Below are positions 7,000-14,959 of a stretch of DNA of 20,747 nucleotides, one piece after another (within the stretch, counting starts at the first letter, position 1; every line of letters begins with the position of its first letter). Source of the stretch: JBIOHJ01 sp044448905 (lineage in GTDB: Bacteria > Bacteroidota > Bacteroidia > AKYH767-A > OLB10); NCBI GenBank assembly GCA_044448905.1, contig JBIOHJ010000056.1, positions 1 through 20,747 of the forward strand. The letters are read 5' to 3'. The notes under the pieces were generated by a model. That model was given only the letters and a program-made list of their open reading frames with translations, had not been told where the DNA came from and did not search any database. The position numbers and the translations under genes are program-made.

Positions 7000-7884
7000 A
7001 TGCGAATCCTGATTCAAGCAGTTAAAAAACTTTTCTCGCTTACCGGTTTTCAAATTTCACGTATCAATAGCTCAACTGATGTAGATGATTATATTCGTCT
7101 TTACGGGAAAGAGAGTATTGAGAAAAAAAACTTTTACAACATTGGTGCCGGTAATTTTTACCATCCATGCTGGACAAATATTGATAATGGCAGCGATTGG
7201 GAACCCGAACCCGATAGCCTGAAAGCCCCGCTTATTGATTACGATCTTTTTTCTTTGCAGCCGTTGCCACTTGCGGACAATGGCGCTCAACTCATCTACA
7301 CCAGTCATACCATCGAACATGTTACCGATACGGAAGTTCAATATTTTTTTAATGAAGCATACAGGGTGCTTAAGCCCGGTGCAATCCTGCGAATTGTAAC
7401 ACCCAACATAGATATTGAATACCGCGCCTGGCGTGATAACGACCGTGACTATTGGTTTTGGCTCGAAGATTACAGCAACCCGGCTATTTTGAAACAAAAG
7501 AATTTGAGGTTTCCGCTAAAAGAAGCTTCAAACCCGCAGCTCTTTCTTACCGGGTTTGCTTCAACAGCTTCAATCATTAAAATCGAAGGCTCTTCAAACA
7601 GGATAGACGATGTTGAGCTTGAAAAAATATTTAAAGAACGCGCTTATACCGATGCGTTGGATTATTGCCTGTCGAGATGTTCAATTGAGGTGCAGAAAAA
7701 ATTTACTTTTGATCATATCAACTGGTTCAACAAAGAAAAATTGTTCCGCATGCTAAAACAGGCAGGGTTCGAAAAAATGCACTTATCTGCTTACGGACAA
7801 AGCTATTCGCATGTAATGCGTAACCTCAATTATTTTGACCGCACGCTGCCTAAAGTTTCGTTGTACGCAGAGGCGGTTAAGTGA
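7000..7884 (+). CDS. Class I SAM-dependent methyltransferase
   Basis: This 294-residue protein has a methyltransferase type 11-like fold. The SAM-binding motif is NIGAGNFYHPCWTNID at about 47-62, with the glycines and the aspartate. The post-motif region is YTSHTIEHV (about 100-108), followed by the helix and strand EAYRVLKPGAILRIVTP typical of this superfamily. The C-terminal part (HINWFNKEKLFRMLKQAGF) resembles a substrate-facing lid. The substrate is unknown. Related proteins often sit with polysaccharide genes, and here a large polysaccharide cluster lies just downstream on the opposite strand, so a sugar or glycan substrate is possible. It has no promoter of its own that I can see and probably reads through from the helicase gene. 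Its stop codon is only 6 bp from the convergent Wzi-like gene. Confidence 0.85.
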   Translation: MRILIQAVKKLFSLTGFQISRINSSTDVDDYIRLYGKESIEKKNFYNIGAGNFYHPCWTNIDNGSDWEPEPDSLKAPLIDYDLFSLQPLPLADNGAQLIYTSHTIEHVTDTEVQYFFNEAYRVLKPGAILRIVTPNIDIEYRAWRDNDRDYWFWLEDYSNPAILKQKNLRFPLKEASNPQLFLTGFASTASIIKIEGSSNRIDDVELEKIFKERAYTDALDYCLSRCSIEVQKKFTFDHINWFNKEKLFRMLKQAGFEKMHLSAYGQSYSHVMRNLNYFDRTLPKVSLYAEAVK

Positions 7885-7890
7885 AAAATT

Positions 7891-9510
7891 TCAAAATCCA
7901 AAATTAATCCCACCGGTGAATGTGGTTGTTTTTCCTCTGAAAATTTCCGGTGTGTAGGATTCCACGTAAAGGCTGTCACCGGTAACATTTGCCAGTTCGA
8001 CTTCCGCAAAAAGAAAACCGTCATTAATAATTTCAAATTTTGCCCCCGCAGAAATACTTTGGTTTTTCCATTTTGTAGTGTTAATAAAAGGTAAGCCATG
8101 CCCGCTGCCGCCTGTGCCAAGGTAGGGATAGTTTTCACCGGTACGGGCTAAGGTAAACGAAGCATTCACATACAATCTTGAAAAAGGATTATAGCGTATG
8201 CCAAAATAAATTTCTTCGGCATTGTCTCTCAGGTAATGACCGAGATTAAAATCGTTGGATTCGAAAGTTGTTGTTGATACAAAATGTTTATATACTTCAG
8301 GGTTTGTGCGCGTATATTCAGCAATAAAAGTTGTGTTCGGAATAAACGGATGGGATACCGCAGCGCCTGCCTTCATGCTGATGAAATTTGATTGCTTATC
8401 CGCTTCCCAAAACCTGTCTAACGAAATTTCATCGATAAAAATCGAAAGATATATATGAAGATATTTCAATTGGCGTGAACTGATATCAAAATACATCTGC
8501 GAATTTTGTCCTGTAAAATTTCCGCTGGTATTAGTCAGAGTATGGTCAGCCGATTTAAAAAAATAAACAGGGATGATATATGCCAGTTGAAATTCATCGG
8601 AATATACAATTGAATTTCCGAATGACACATTTAAGTTTTTAAAAGGGGTAATGGTGTACATATTTGCTGCCAAAAATTTAGGAAAAAATACATCACGCTC
8701 TTTTACACCTGCTACGTAACTTCGGGAAGTATCCAATACATCCGAAACTAAAAATCCATGAATATAATTAAACTCGAACCACGAAACCGGTTTTATATTA
8801 AATTTAATATGCGGAAATGACGGGCTATGTCCCGAAAAAATATTTGCGCCATGGTAATTATTTCCCCACACGAAGTGGTCTTTGATGATACCCGCATGTC
8901 CCCATTTCCAGGAATATACAATTCCTCCACGGGCTTCGCTGAAATCGCCTCCTTTGTCTTTTGGACCATTTTTGTAAACAGCACCTGTTCGCTGAGTTAA
9001 ATAGGGTGGAAGTTCCAGGAACCGGCTTTCGTGATTGTCACGAAGGCTTGCGTAGATGCCAAGATGCGTTCCAACCGTGGCAAAAAACTCAGCTCCTATC
9101 CATCGATGGTATGCATCATCATTTTCGTTTTTCCAGTATTGAATTCCAGCAATCGGATTCAAAGAAAGTGTAAACAGCGAATCTTTATAATAAAAAATAT
9201 CTATGCGTTTTTTAAAACTTTTTTTTCCATAAAGAAGCTCTTTATTGAAATCGCGGAGTAAAAAGTCAAGTTGCTTTTTTTCATAAACTGAAAGTTGATC
9301 ATGTTTTTGAGAAGCTTCATTTAATTTTTCTGCGATCAGTTTTCTCGAATATGGTTTAATGCACGTGTTTAATGAAATGATATGCTTTATAGCAAGTTCA
9401 TCCAAAAAATCATAAACCGTTGTATTACTCAAATGATAAAAAATATCCTGTGCTAAGGTAATATTTGATGAAATAATAAATAAAAAAAAGATTGTCGCAA
9501 TCCTTTGCAT
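7891..9510 (-). CDS. Probable capsule-assembly Wzi-family outer-membrane protein
   Basis: This 539-residue protein has a signal peptide (MQRIATIFFLFIISSNITLA, cleavage before Gln21) and ends in aromatic GGINFGF, a common outer-membrane beta-barrel ending. The N-terminal part is helical (VYDFLDELAIKHIISLN, KPYSRKLIAEKLNEA), and the rest alternates short hydrophobic/aromatic strands and loops, as in a barrel. The pattern matches the Bacteroidota branch of the Wzi capsule-assembly family as I recall it. Wzi is an outer-membrane lectin that holds capsular polysaccharide at the surface. Its position at the end of a polysaccharide cluster, after the sugar transferase (81 bp away), supports this. 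I could not run a profile search, so the family name is probable rather than certain; an unrelated porin-like barrel is the alternative. Confidence 0.65.
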   Translation of the reverse strand: MQRIATIFFLFIISSNITLAQDIFYHLSNTTVYDFLDELAIKHIISLNTCIKPYSRKLIAEKLNEASQKHDQLSVYEKKQLDFLLRDFNKELLYGKKSFKKRIDIFYYKDSLFTLSLNPIAGIQYWKNENDDAYHRWIGAEFFATVGTHLGIYASLRDNHESRFLELPPYLTQRTGAVYKNGPKDKGGDFSEARGGIVYSWKWGHAGIIKDHFVWGNNYHGANIFSGHSPSFPHIKFNIKPVSWFEFNYIHGFLVSDVLDTSRSYVAGVKERDVFFPKFLAANMYTITPFKNLNVSFGNSIVYSDEFQLAYIIPVYFFKSADHTLTNTSGNFTGQNSQMYFDISSRQLKYLHIYLSIFIDEISLDRFWEADKQSNFISMKAGAAVSHPFIPNTTFIAEYTRTNPEVYKHFVSTTTFESNDFNLGHYLRDNAEEIYFGIRYNPFSRLYVNASFTLARTGENYPYLGTGGSGHGLPFINTTKWKNQSISAGAKFEIINDGFLFAEVELANVTGDSLYVESYTPEIFRGKTTTFTGGINFGF

Positions 9511-9591
9511 GATAACGTTTTTGTTTGCCCGCTAAAGTAAACAAGGATAAGGGAACTAATAAAAAATCTGTAAAAAAATACGCTTAAAAAA

Positions 9592-10698
9592 TTAGTTGCT
9601 TCGCGCGTTCCTGAATACAATATTAAAACAAATTTTTAAAAAATATTTTACATCAGTACGGAAAGGTGCTTTTTCGTATTGCTCAAAATATCTCATTTCT
9701 GATGCCATAATTTCTTCAAGGGTTTTTGGAAGGTCAGCATAAAAGGGAGGAATTAGTCCCGGCTTGTGCTTAAATCGTTTTTGAATCAACTCTTCGGTAT
9801 ACAAACTTAGATATTGTTTGCTTAGGGGGCGAACACCTACCAGCTTCACATCTCCTTTCAAAAGGTTAATTAACATCGGTAATTCATCCAGCCAGTATTT
9901 CCTGAAAAATTTTCCAATGGTTGAAACACGAAAATCATTTTTGAATTTGCCACCTTCTTTCAGCGAATTTTTCTGGTAAACGTATTCCTGAAGGTATTCG
10001 GCAAAAGCATGCATCGTCCTGATTTTATATACAGTTATTATTTTTCCATCTTTTCCGTAGCGCTTCATCCGGTAAATGGGACCGTAAGAATTTTCATCAT
10101 CATATGAAGGCTCCTTTACTTTTTTTGCAACAAAGTATAACCTGTTGCCAATTAGTTTTTCCTCAATTACATGAAAGCCGCAGCAATATAATCTTCCCAT
10201 CGTTTCAGTTTTCGATAACACCCGGTTACGCCCTGCGGTTATTTTAAAATAAATTTTACGTGTCACAGGAAGTTTGGGAAAAATCCTTTTTAGAATAAAA
10301 TCAAAGGCATAATAAATATGTCCAAGCACAACGGGATATTTTCTCAGAATCCGGTTTTTACGTGCTGTCTTAGTTTCAACCGAACCAATAAGTATTCCTT
10401 TTGCAGGGAGCTTTTCGTTAACACACTCTAAATATTCGTTAATCTTGTGAATATCATTAATCCGCTTAAGATTTACGATAGCTTTAAAATAATTGTCCGA
10501 CAGCGAATCAATGTTAAACATGCTGTTGGCAACCGTTACCAGGGTTTTCTCATCATCGGTATCCACATGTTCTGAAATAAAATCAAAAGCGGTGTTTCCA
10601 ACCTCACCAATTATAGAGTCATTCAGGTGGTTGTATTTCCTGAGATCACGTATTTTAACATCCGGAATTTGTAATTCCTGAAGGTAAGGGTTATGCAT
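9592..10698 (-). CDS. Sugar transferase (polyprenyl-phosphate sugar-1-phosphate transferase type)
   Basis: This enzyme probably starts polysaccharide synthesis by moving a sugar-1-phosphate onto undecaprenyl phosphate at the inner membrane. The catalytic domain at about 205-310 carries the family's landmarks: RYGKDGKIITVYKIRTMH (about 213-230), STIGKFFRKYWLDELPMLIN with Asp271-Glu272, GDVKLVGVRPLS (282-293) and KPGLIPPFYADLPKT. The first 200 residues are not the usual set of membrane helices. They read like a degenerate methyltransferase-type domain (GILIGSVETK at 101-110, GRLYCCGFHVIEEK at 168-181, LYFVAKKVKEP at 187-197), with a hydrophobic aromatic stretch near 122-150 (LGHIYYAFDFILKRIF) that may contact the membrane. 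A 249-bp AT-rich gap with no clear promoter separates it from the upstream operon, and 81 bp separate it from the Wzi-like gene. Confidence 0.9.
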   Translation of the reverse strand: MHNPYLQELQIPDVKIRDLRKYNHLNDSIIGEVGNTAFDFISEHVDTDDEKTLVTVANSMFNIDSLSDNYFKAIVNLKRINDIHKINEYLECVNEKLPAKGILIGSVETKTARKNRILRKYPVVLGHIYYAFDFILKRIFPKLPVTRKIYFKITAGRNRVLSKTETMGRLYCCGFHVIEEKLIGNRLYFVAKKVKEPSYDDENSYGPIYRMKRYGKDGKIITVYKIRTMHAFAEYLQEYVYQKNSLKEGGKFKNDFRVSTIGKFFRKYWLDELPMLINLLKGDVKLVGVRPLSKQYLSLYTEELIQKRFKHKPGLIPPFYADLPKTLEEIMASEMRYFEQYEKAPFRTDVKYFLKICFNIVFRNARSN

Positions 10699-10947
10699 AA
10701 AAGGTCTCTGTCAAAAACGGATATGAAAAAAATATGCCAACGAAAGTACAAAATAATTGTGTTTTAAAAACTATTTAGTTGTGATTTCTGAAAAAAGTTA
10801 TAAACAAAATCTCTGAAAAATTTTGTCATTTTTTACTTTTTCAAACAGAGTAAACATTAATTAAGGTAAACTTAAAATTTGGAGCAGTAAGTTTTTTAGG
10901 TTGTACGCCTTATCTTAAAAATTCAAACTGCAGGTAAAACAGCAATT

Positions 10948-12063
10948 TTAAAACATAATATTGCTGTGAAAATTATTTTTAATAAAGGAAGCTTCATTAC
11001 CGGCTTTTACCGCGCTATCCGGGTAATTTTCAAAAAACCAGGTCATAAAGGCGCAAACATCAATTTTATCATTCAGCATTAACGTTTTCCTTGATTGCCA
11101 CAATTCGGTTATTTTTTTTTCTGATAAAATCATCCTAATCTTTTCATAAAGTTGTTCGGGCTTATCGGGATTAATTGCATAGCCCAACATATATTTATTT
11201 TCCAATTCATCAAGGTAAGAAAGCCGTCCGGCAAAATCATTAAACCGGATAAATGGAACTCCCATTATTCCTGATTCAGCGGCCATGGTCTGGCTATCGC
11301 CAATAAATATGGAAGCAAAAGCCATTACATGATGTATGTGAAGCGGATTGATTTTGATGTGGTATTTTTCTAATTGTGAAGGAAGCGTTCGTTCAGAAGA
11401 AATAAAAATTTTCCCATGTGGTTCAAGAATCTTTATAACGTTTTCAGCAATTGTATTGTCAATCCCCCTGATGCCCACATCATGGTGTGCCACGAGCTTT
11501 GCAAAACGTAATAGAAAAAACTTCTCATCGGGAGAAAAATATTTTCGAACCAATTCTTTATCCGGAATAAAATAGCGCGGATGTAAATAACTTAATTCGT
11601 GATAACCTTTGTATTTAACTGACTTGTAATTCCATTTTCCTATCTGGCAAACATCCGGGCACAAAATATGAGTTGCGAACGGATAACCGATAATTGCGGT
11701 TTTTTTTATAATATTAAAATCATCTTCGTTTACAATGATGCTTTTTATTCCCAGCAGCTTTCCCGAATATGCAATTATGATTGAGGTTCCTGCAACGAAA
11801 TCAGGTTTGAATTTTTTTAACAGCTTGTAAATGCCAATGTTTTTGTTGACAAATTGTTTTAACAAATCAAATTTATTTTCAATTTTTTTTGAAGACTCAA
11901 TTTTTACCGCAATGTCTTTAAGCGGGCTGTTTTTTATTAAGTCATCCAGGACATCTTTATCATTATATGAAATCAATATTTCATGCGCATTCCTGAGTGA
12001 TGCAACAACATTCTTGAAAAGATGAAAATGCGCAGGATGAGCAAAATGAAATACCATTCTCAT
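10948..12063 (-). CDS. DUF354-family protein, probable GT-B glycosyltransferase
   Basis: This 371-residue protein matches the DUF354 family, whose members look like GT-B glycosyltransferases. It begins with MRMVFHFAHPAHFHLFKNVV, the usual N-terminal His-Pro-Ala-His pattern after the first strand. It carries FVAGTSIIIAYSGKLLGI in the N-terminal half and GDSQTMAAESGIMGVPFIR in the C-terminal half, which is the typical nucleotide-sugar-binding-like segment. No signal peptide or membrane helix is apparent. The donor and acceptor are unknown. ATG 12063 overlaps the upstream stop by one base (TGATG). A GTG one codon earlier would give a 4-base overlap but is less likely. The coupling implies that it works with the deacetylase and formyltransferase on the same glycan. 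Confidence 0.85.
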   Translation of the reverse strand: MRMVFHFAHPAHFHLFKNVVASLRNAHEILISYNDKDVLDDLIKNSPLKDIAVKIESSKKIENKFDLLKQFVNKNIGIYKLLKKFKPDFVAGTSIIIAYSGKLLGIKSIIVNEDDFNIIKKTAIIGYPFATHILCPDVCQIGKWNYKSVKYKGYHELSYLHPRYFIPDKELVRKYFSPDEKFFLLRFAKLVAHHDVGIRGIDNTIAENVIKILEPHGKIFISSERTLPSQLEKYHIKINPLHIHHVMAFASIFIGDSQTMAAESGIMGVPFIRFNDFAGRLSYLDELENKYMLGYAINPDKPEQLYEKIRMILSEKKITELWQSRKTLMLNDKIDVCAFMTWFFENYPDSAVKAGNEASFIKNNFHSNIMF

Positions 12064-12857
12064 CACTTAAGTAAATTTAACCGCCTTAGCCTGAATATTA
12101 ATGCTGTTTTAAAATCAGGAACTGTATTATATGACGAATTTGCGTTGTTGTTTTTGATTCTTTCAAAGTTTCCTTTTTCAACGATATCCAAAGCACGCAA
12201 CATTGCAGCGGAAGCAATACGGTAATTTTTGTTTACAATAGTCTTAAAAGTATCATTTTTTTCAACCGGAAATCGTTCCTGCACAATGATATCGCCTGAA
12301 TCAATGCCCTCATCAACAAAGTGAATGGAAACCCCAGTTTCTTTTTCTTTTTTAAAAAGCACCCAAAACGGAGTTAACCTTCCGCGATTTTTCGGAAGCA
12401 AAGCATTGTGCCTGTTAAGCACACCTGATTTTGGAATATCCAGTAATTCTTTTTGCAATATAAACTGACTCTGATTAATTATTATATCCGGTTGTAAGCT
12501 GCGTAAAAATTCTAAAAAAAATTTTGAATTCGGGTTGTCCGTTTCGCAAACAGGAATATTTAAATGCTCTGCCATTTTTTTTAGCGAAGGTGATTTAATG
12601 AATGAAAAACATTCAGCTAATTTTTTCCTGGTTTTATAATAAATAGTTTTCCATGTGTTCTCCAAAAAAAAGGGAATTCCCATGATAACCATCAGCGTGA
12701 AAAGGTAAACTATCTTGGAACGGTCTTTAGCGATTTTAAACCGATTACCTTTCGCTATTGCAATTCCAATAATATCGTTACTGCGTACTTTCATAATCTC
12801 ATGAAAGAAGGAATTGGTATATACCGGGTCTTCCATGGTGATAATATAAATTTTCAT
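12063..12857 (-). CDS. Formyltransferase-fold protein, probable sugar N-formyltransferase
   Basis: This 264-residue protein has the formyltransferase fold used by methionyl-tRNA and sugar N-formyltransferases, which move a formyl group from N10-formyltetrahydrofolate to an amine. The catalytic triad is visible as Asn148 and His150 in VLNRHNALLPKNRG and Asp186 in VDEGIDSGDII. The C-terminal tRNA-binding domain of true Fmt proteins is absent, and the neighbours are glycan genes, so an amino-sugar substrate is more likely. A very hydrophobic stretch at about 49-66 (IVYLFTLMVIMGIPFFL) interrupts the usual N-terminal half. It may be a membrane-touching insertion. ATG 12857 overlaps the upstream stop by 4 bases (ATGA); a TTG at 12866 was rejected. 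No sugar aminotransferase is in the window. Confidence 0.85.
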   Translation of the reverse strand: MKIYIITMEDPVYTNSFFHEIMKVRSNDIIGIAIAKGNRFKIAKDRSKIVYLFTLMVIMGIPFFLENTWKTIYYKTRKKLAECFSFIKSPSLKKMAEHLNIPVCETDNPNSKFFLEFLRSLQPDIIINQSQFILQKELLDIPKSGVLNRHNALLPKNRGRLTPFWVLFKKEKETGVSIHFVDEGIDSGDIIVQERFPVEKNDTFKTIVNKNYRIASAAMLRALDIVEKGNFERIKNNNANSSYNTVPDFKTALIFRLRRLNLLK

Positions 12858-13774
12858 AAAGTGCAAAAAAATTTATTATAATATTCTTTGACTGTAATAA
12901 ACTTATAATTCCTTTTTACATACCAGTTTATCATCTCTTCATAAAGCGGAATCGCAGCTTTACCGAGATTCTTTATTTTTAGCTTTCCTCTTAACACATC
13001 GGCAAACAAAAAGGAAATAATATTATCAGATCTCCGTGTAATCACTCTTTCTTCGGTTTCTTCATTCAGAAATTCATTGGGATGAATATCGAAAACTAGG
13101 GGTTTACCGGTATATGAAGTTTCGTTGTGTAAGAGATTCCTTTGAAGTTTTGTGATTACCGGAAAAATCCTCATGGTAGTTCCAACATAAGGAAATAATA
13201 AAGCAGTGAGCGGAACTTCGACCAACGGGCCTTTTCCGCGCTCAAATAAATTATCCTGCTTTGTACGATATGGTTTGCGGGGAGCGGTCAGCCATTTAAG
13301 TTTTTTAATTCCACCGAACGATAAGAACATATCGAAACGTTGCGAAGCCACAGAGCTGTCAATTTTAAAGCCTGTTTCGGCAAGCGCAACCGGAGTATCT
13401 CTGTTAACACGTAAGGCAGGCGCGCGAAATGAAATTACCTCCATTCCTGCTAAATCTTCAAGCAATTGTTTTGAAATCCTTAAATGTTCAACTTGTTTTT
13501 TAAACGGCATTACATCAAATGCCTCCTTTACTTCGTGCGAATATCCGTGCGAGGCAACTTCATGCTCATGTGGAATCATTTTTACAACATCTGGAAATTT
13601 TTCTGCCATGTAACCTGTGAAATAAAACGTGCTTTTTACATAATGCCTTTTATAAATATCAAGAAGAATTGGCATCCCCTCTTCCAGAACTTTTTGTCCT
13701 GTTTCATAACGAAGGCTGTTGTGCCAGATGGAATGATCTTCCACATCATTGGTAAGCAGGCAATATTTTTCCAC
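12854..13774 (-). CDS. Polysaccharide deacetylase (NodB homology domain)
   Basis: This is a metal-dependent deacetylase of the carbohydrate esterase 4 type, expected to remove acetyl groups from N-acetylated sugars. The NodB motifs are visible: TNDVED (8-13) with the metal Asp10, STFYFTG (48-54), SHGYSH with metal ligands His76 and His80, and SFRAPALRV at about 115-123. VFDIHPNEF is the probable C-terminal catalytic His motif. There is no signal peptide, so it probably acts in the cytoplasm on a lipid-linked intermediate or nucleotide sugar. The GTG start at 13774 overlaps the upstream TAG by one base. The next Met is at residue 34, inside the fold, so GTG is required. A deacetylase followed by a formyltransferase suggests that the freed amine is re-acylated, which is inference. 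Confidence 0.9.
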   Translation of the reverse strand: MEKYCLLTNDVEDHSIWHNSLRYETGQKVLEEGMPILLDIYKRHYVKSTFYFTGYMAEKFPDVVKMIPHEHEVASHGYSHEVKEAFDVMPFKKQVEHLRISKQLLEDLAGMEVISFRAPALRVNRDTPVALAETGFKIDSSVASQRFDMFLSFGGIKKLKWLTAPRKPYRTKQDNLFERGKGPLVEVPLTALLFPYVGTTMRIFPVITKLQRNLLHNETSYTGKPLVFDIHPNEFLNEETEERVITRRSDNIISFLFADVLRGKLKIKNLGKAAIPLYEEMINWYVKRNYKFITVKEYYNKFFCTL

Positions 13775-14952
13775 TAAGTGTTGATGTTAACTTTTATTTT
13801 CATGGCAACCAGCAATTCTGAGAGTCCCAGAAACATCCATGCATTAGACCATCGCATGAATGAATTTTTAACCGTATAGTTTTTGAATTTTCGAAAATAA
13901 AAAAACCCTTCTGGACTTTGCATATTCTCAATCATCCATGTTGCAAGATTTTTTGCAATTATTGAATCGTTAAACCGTATGAGCGTTAAAATAGATTGCG
14001 ATGCTGCGGTGCAATCAATAGGAAATTTTTTTTTATCAGTGAATTTTGGGATTTTGTTGTCTTCGAAAAAATTTTCTTTGTAGAATTTATAACCTTTTAG
14101 GAGATTTGATTGAAACGTTTGATCGTTACAGTATGTTATGTATTCATCTAAACAATCCAAAACATACCCGGTATGATAATTGTCTATCCAGCCTCCGGTG
14201 GCGCTTGTTGAATATAACCATCCTCCATCATTTTGTTGATGATTGATTACAAACTGGACAGCTTGTTTTGCTTCTGATTTCAGTTTTTCATTTTGTGTTA
14301 AATTATAAGCGTGAGATAACAATCTTACACCTTTCATGCTTGCATTAAAAATAACCTGCTTGTCAAATGGCGAATAGGAATAACAAAAATTATTCTCTGC
14401 ATCATATGACTTGTGAAGATCATTCAAAACAAAATTGGATGCACTCACAATTAATTCATGTGCTTTAGTATTATTTGTTGTTTGGTATGCCTGAAACAAC
14501 GCATTGGTTATTATTCCTGTCGTAACAATAGTCGGTTGATATGACTGAATTTTTGAATACCTCGCTTCCCAGTCAAAATCATAACCCCAACAAGCCCCGT
14601 GAAAATTTGCAGGGATCAAGGTTGTAAGCTCATCCACTAAAAAATTTATCTTTTTTTCATAATTATTTTTTTGTTCAGGGTAAATTTTAATAAAGTTGGA
14701 ATATGCCTGAATGCATAAGCCCAATGTGACAGGGTTGTATCCTTTCTGAATAAACAATAGTGGTCTGAGATTTAAAGGGCTGCGTTTCACAGTTTGTTGT
14801 GCAGCAAAACGAATAAGCTTATTCGATCTTAAAATAGGCAGCTTGAACAGAGGTGATTTTAATGCATCGTAAGGATCGTAGCCTTTGTAATCATTCGATT
14901 CAATATACTTTTGAAGCTTCTGTATTGCCTGCAATAGACACTCATTCATCAT
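13774..14952 (-). CDS. Uncharacterised alpha/alpha-barrel (terpenoid-cyclase-fold-like) protein
   Basis: The function of this 392-residue protein is unknown. The sequence is almost all helical and has loop motifs seen in six-hairpin or terpenoid-cyclase-type barrels: HGACWGYDFDWEARY (118-132), HQQNDGGWLYS (238-248, like the QW motifs of prenyl cyclases), GGWIDNYHTGYVLDCL (253-268) and FMRWSNAWMFLGLSELL (365-381). Aromatic residues around a central cavity would suit sugar binding, as in polysaccharide lyases and glycosidases with this fold. There is no signal peptide, so a cytoplasmic role is likely. Proteins of this type recur in envelope-polysaccharide clusters beside fused MDR/Gfo-Idh-MocA oxidoreductases, as here (7 bp downstream of that gene). 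Some database entries call such proteins delta-aminolevulinic acid dehydratase, but I see nothing to support that. It overlaps the next gene by one base. Confidence 0.7.
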   Translation of the reverse strand: MMNECLLQAIQKLQKYIESNDYKGYDPYDALKSPLFKLPILRSNKLIRFAAQQTVKRSPLNLRPLLFIQKGYNPVTLGLCIQAYSNFIKIYPEQKNNYEKKINFLVDELTTLIPANFHGACWGYDFDWEARYSKIQSYQPTIVTTGIITNALFQAYQTTNNTKAHELIVSASNFVLNDLHKSYDAENNFCYSYSPFDKQVIFNASMKGVRLLSHAYNLTQNEKLKSEAKQAVQFVINHQQNDGGWLYSTSATGGWIDNYHTGYVLDCLDEYITYCNDQTFQSNLLKGYKFYKENFFEDNKIPKFTDKKKFPIDCTAASQSILTLIRFNDSIIAKNLATWMIENMQSPEGFFYFRKFKNYTVKNSFMRWSNAWMFLGLSELLVAMKIKVNINT

Positions 14953-14959
14953 AGAGTTG

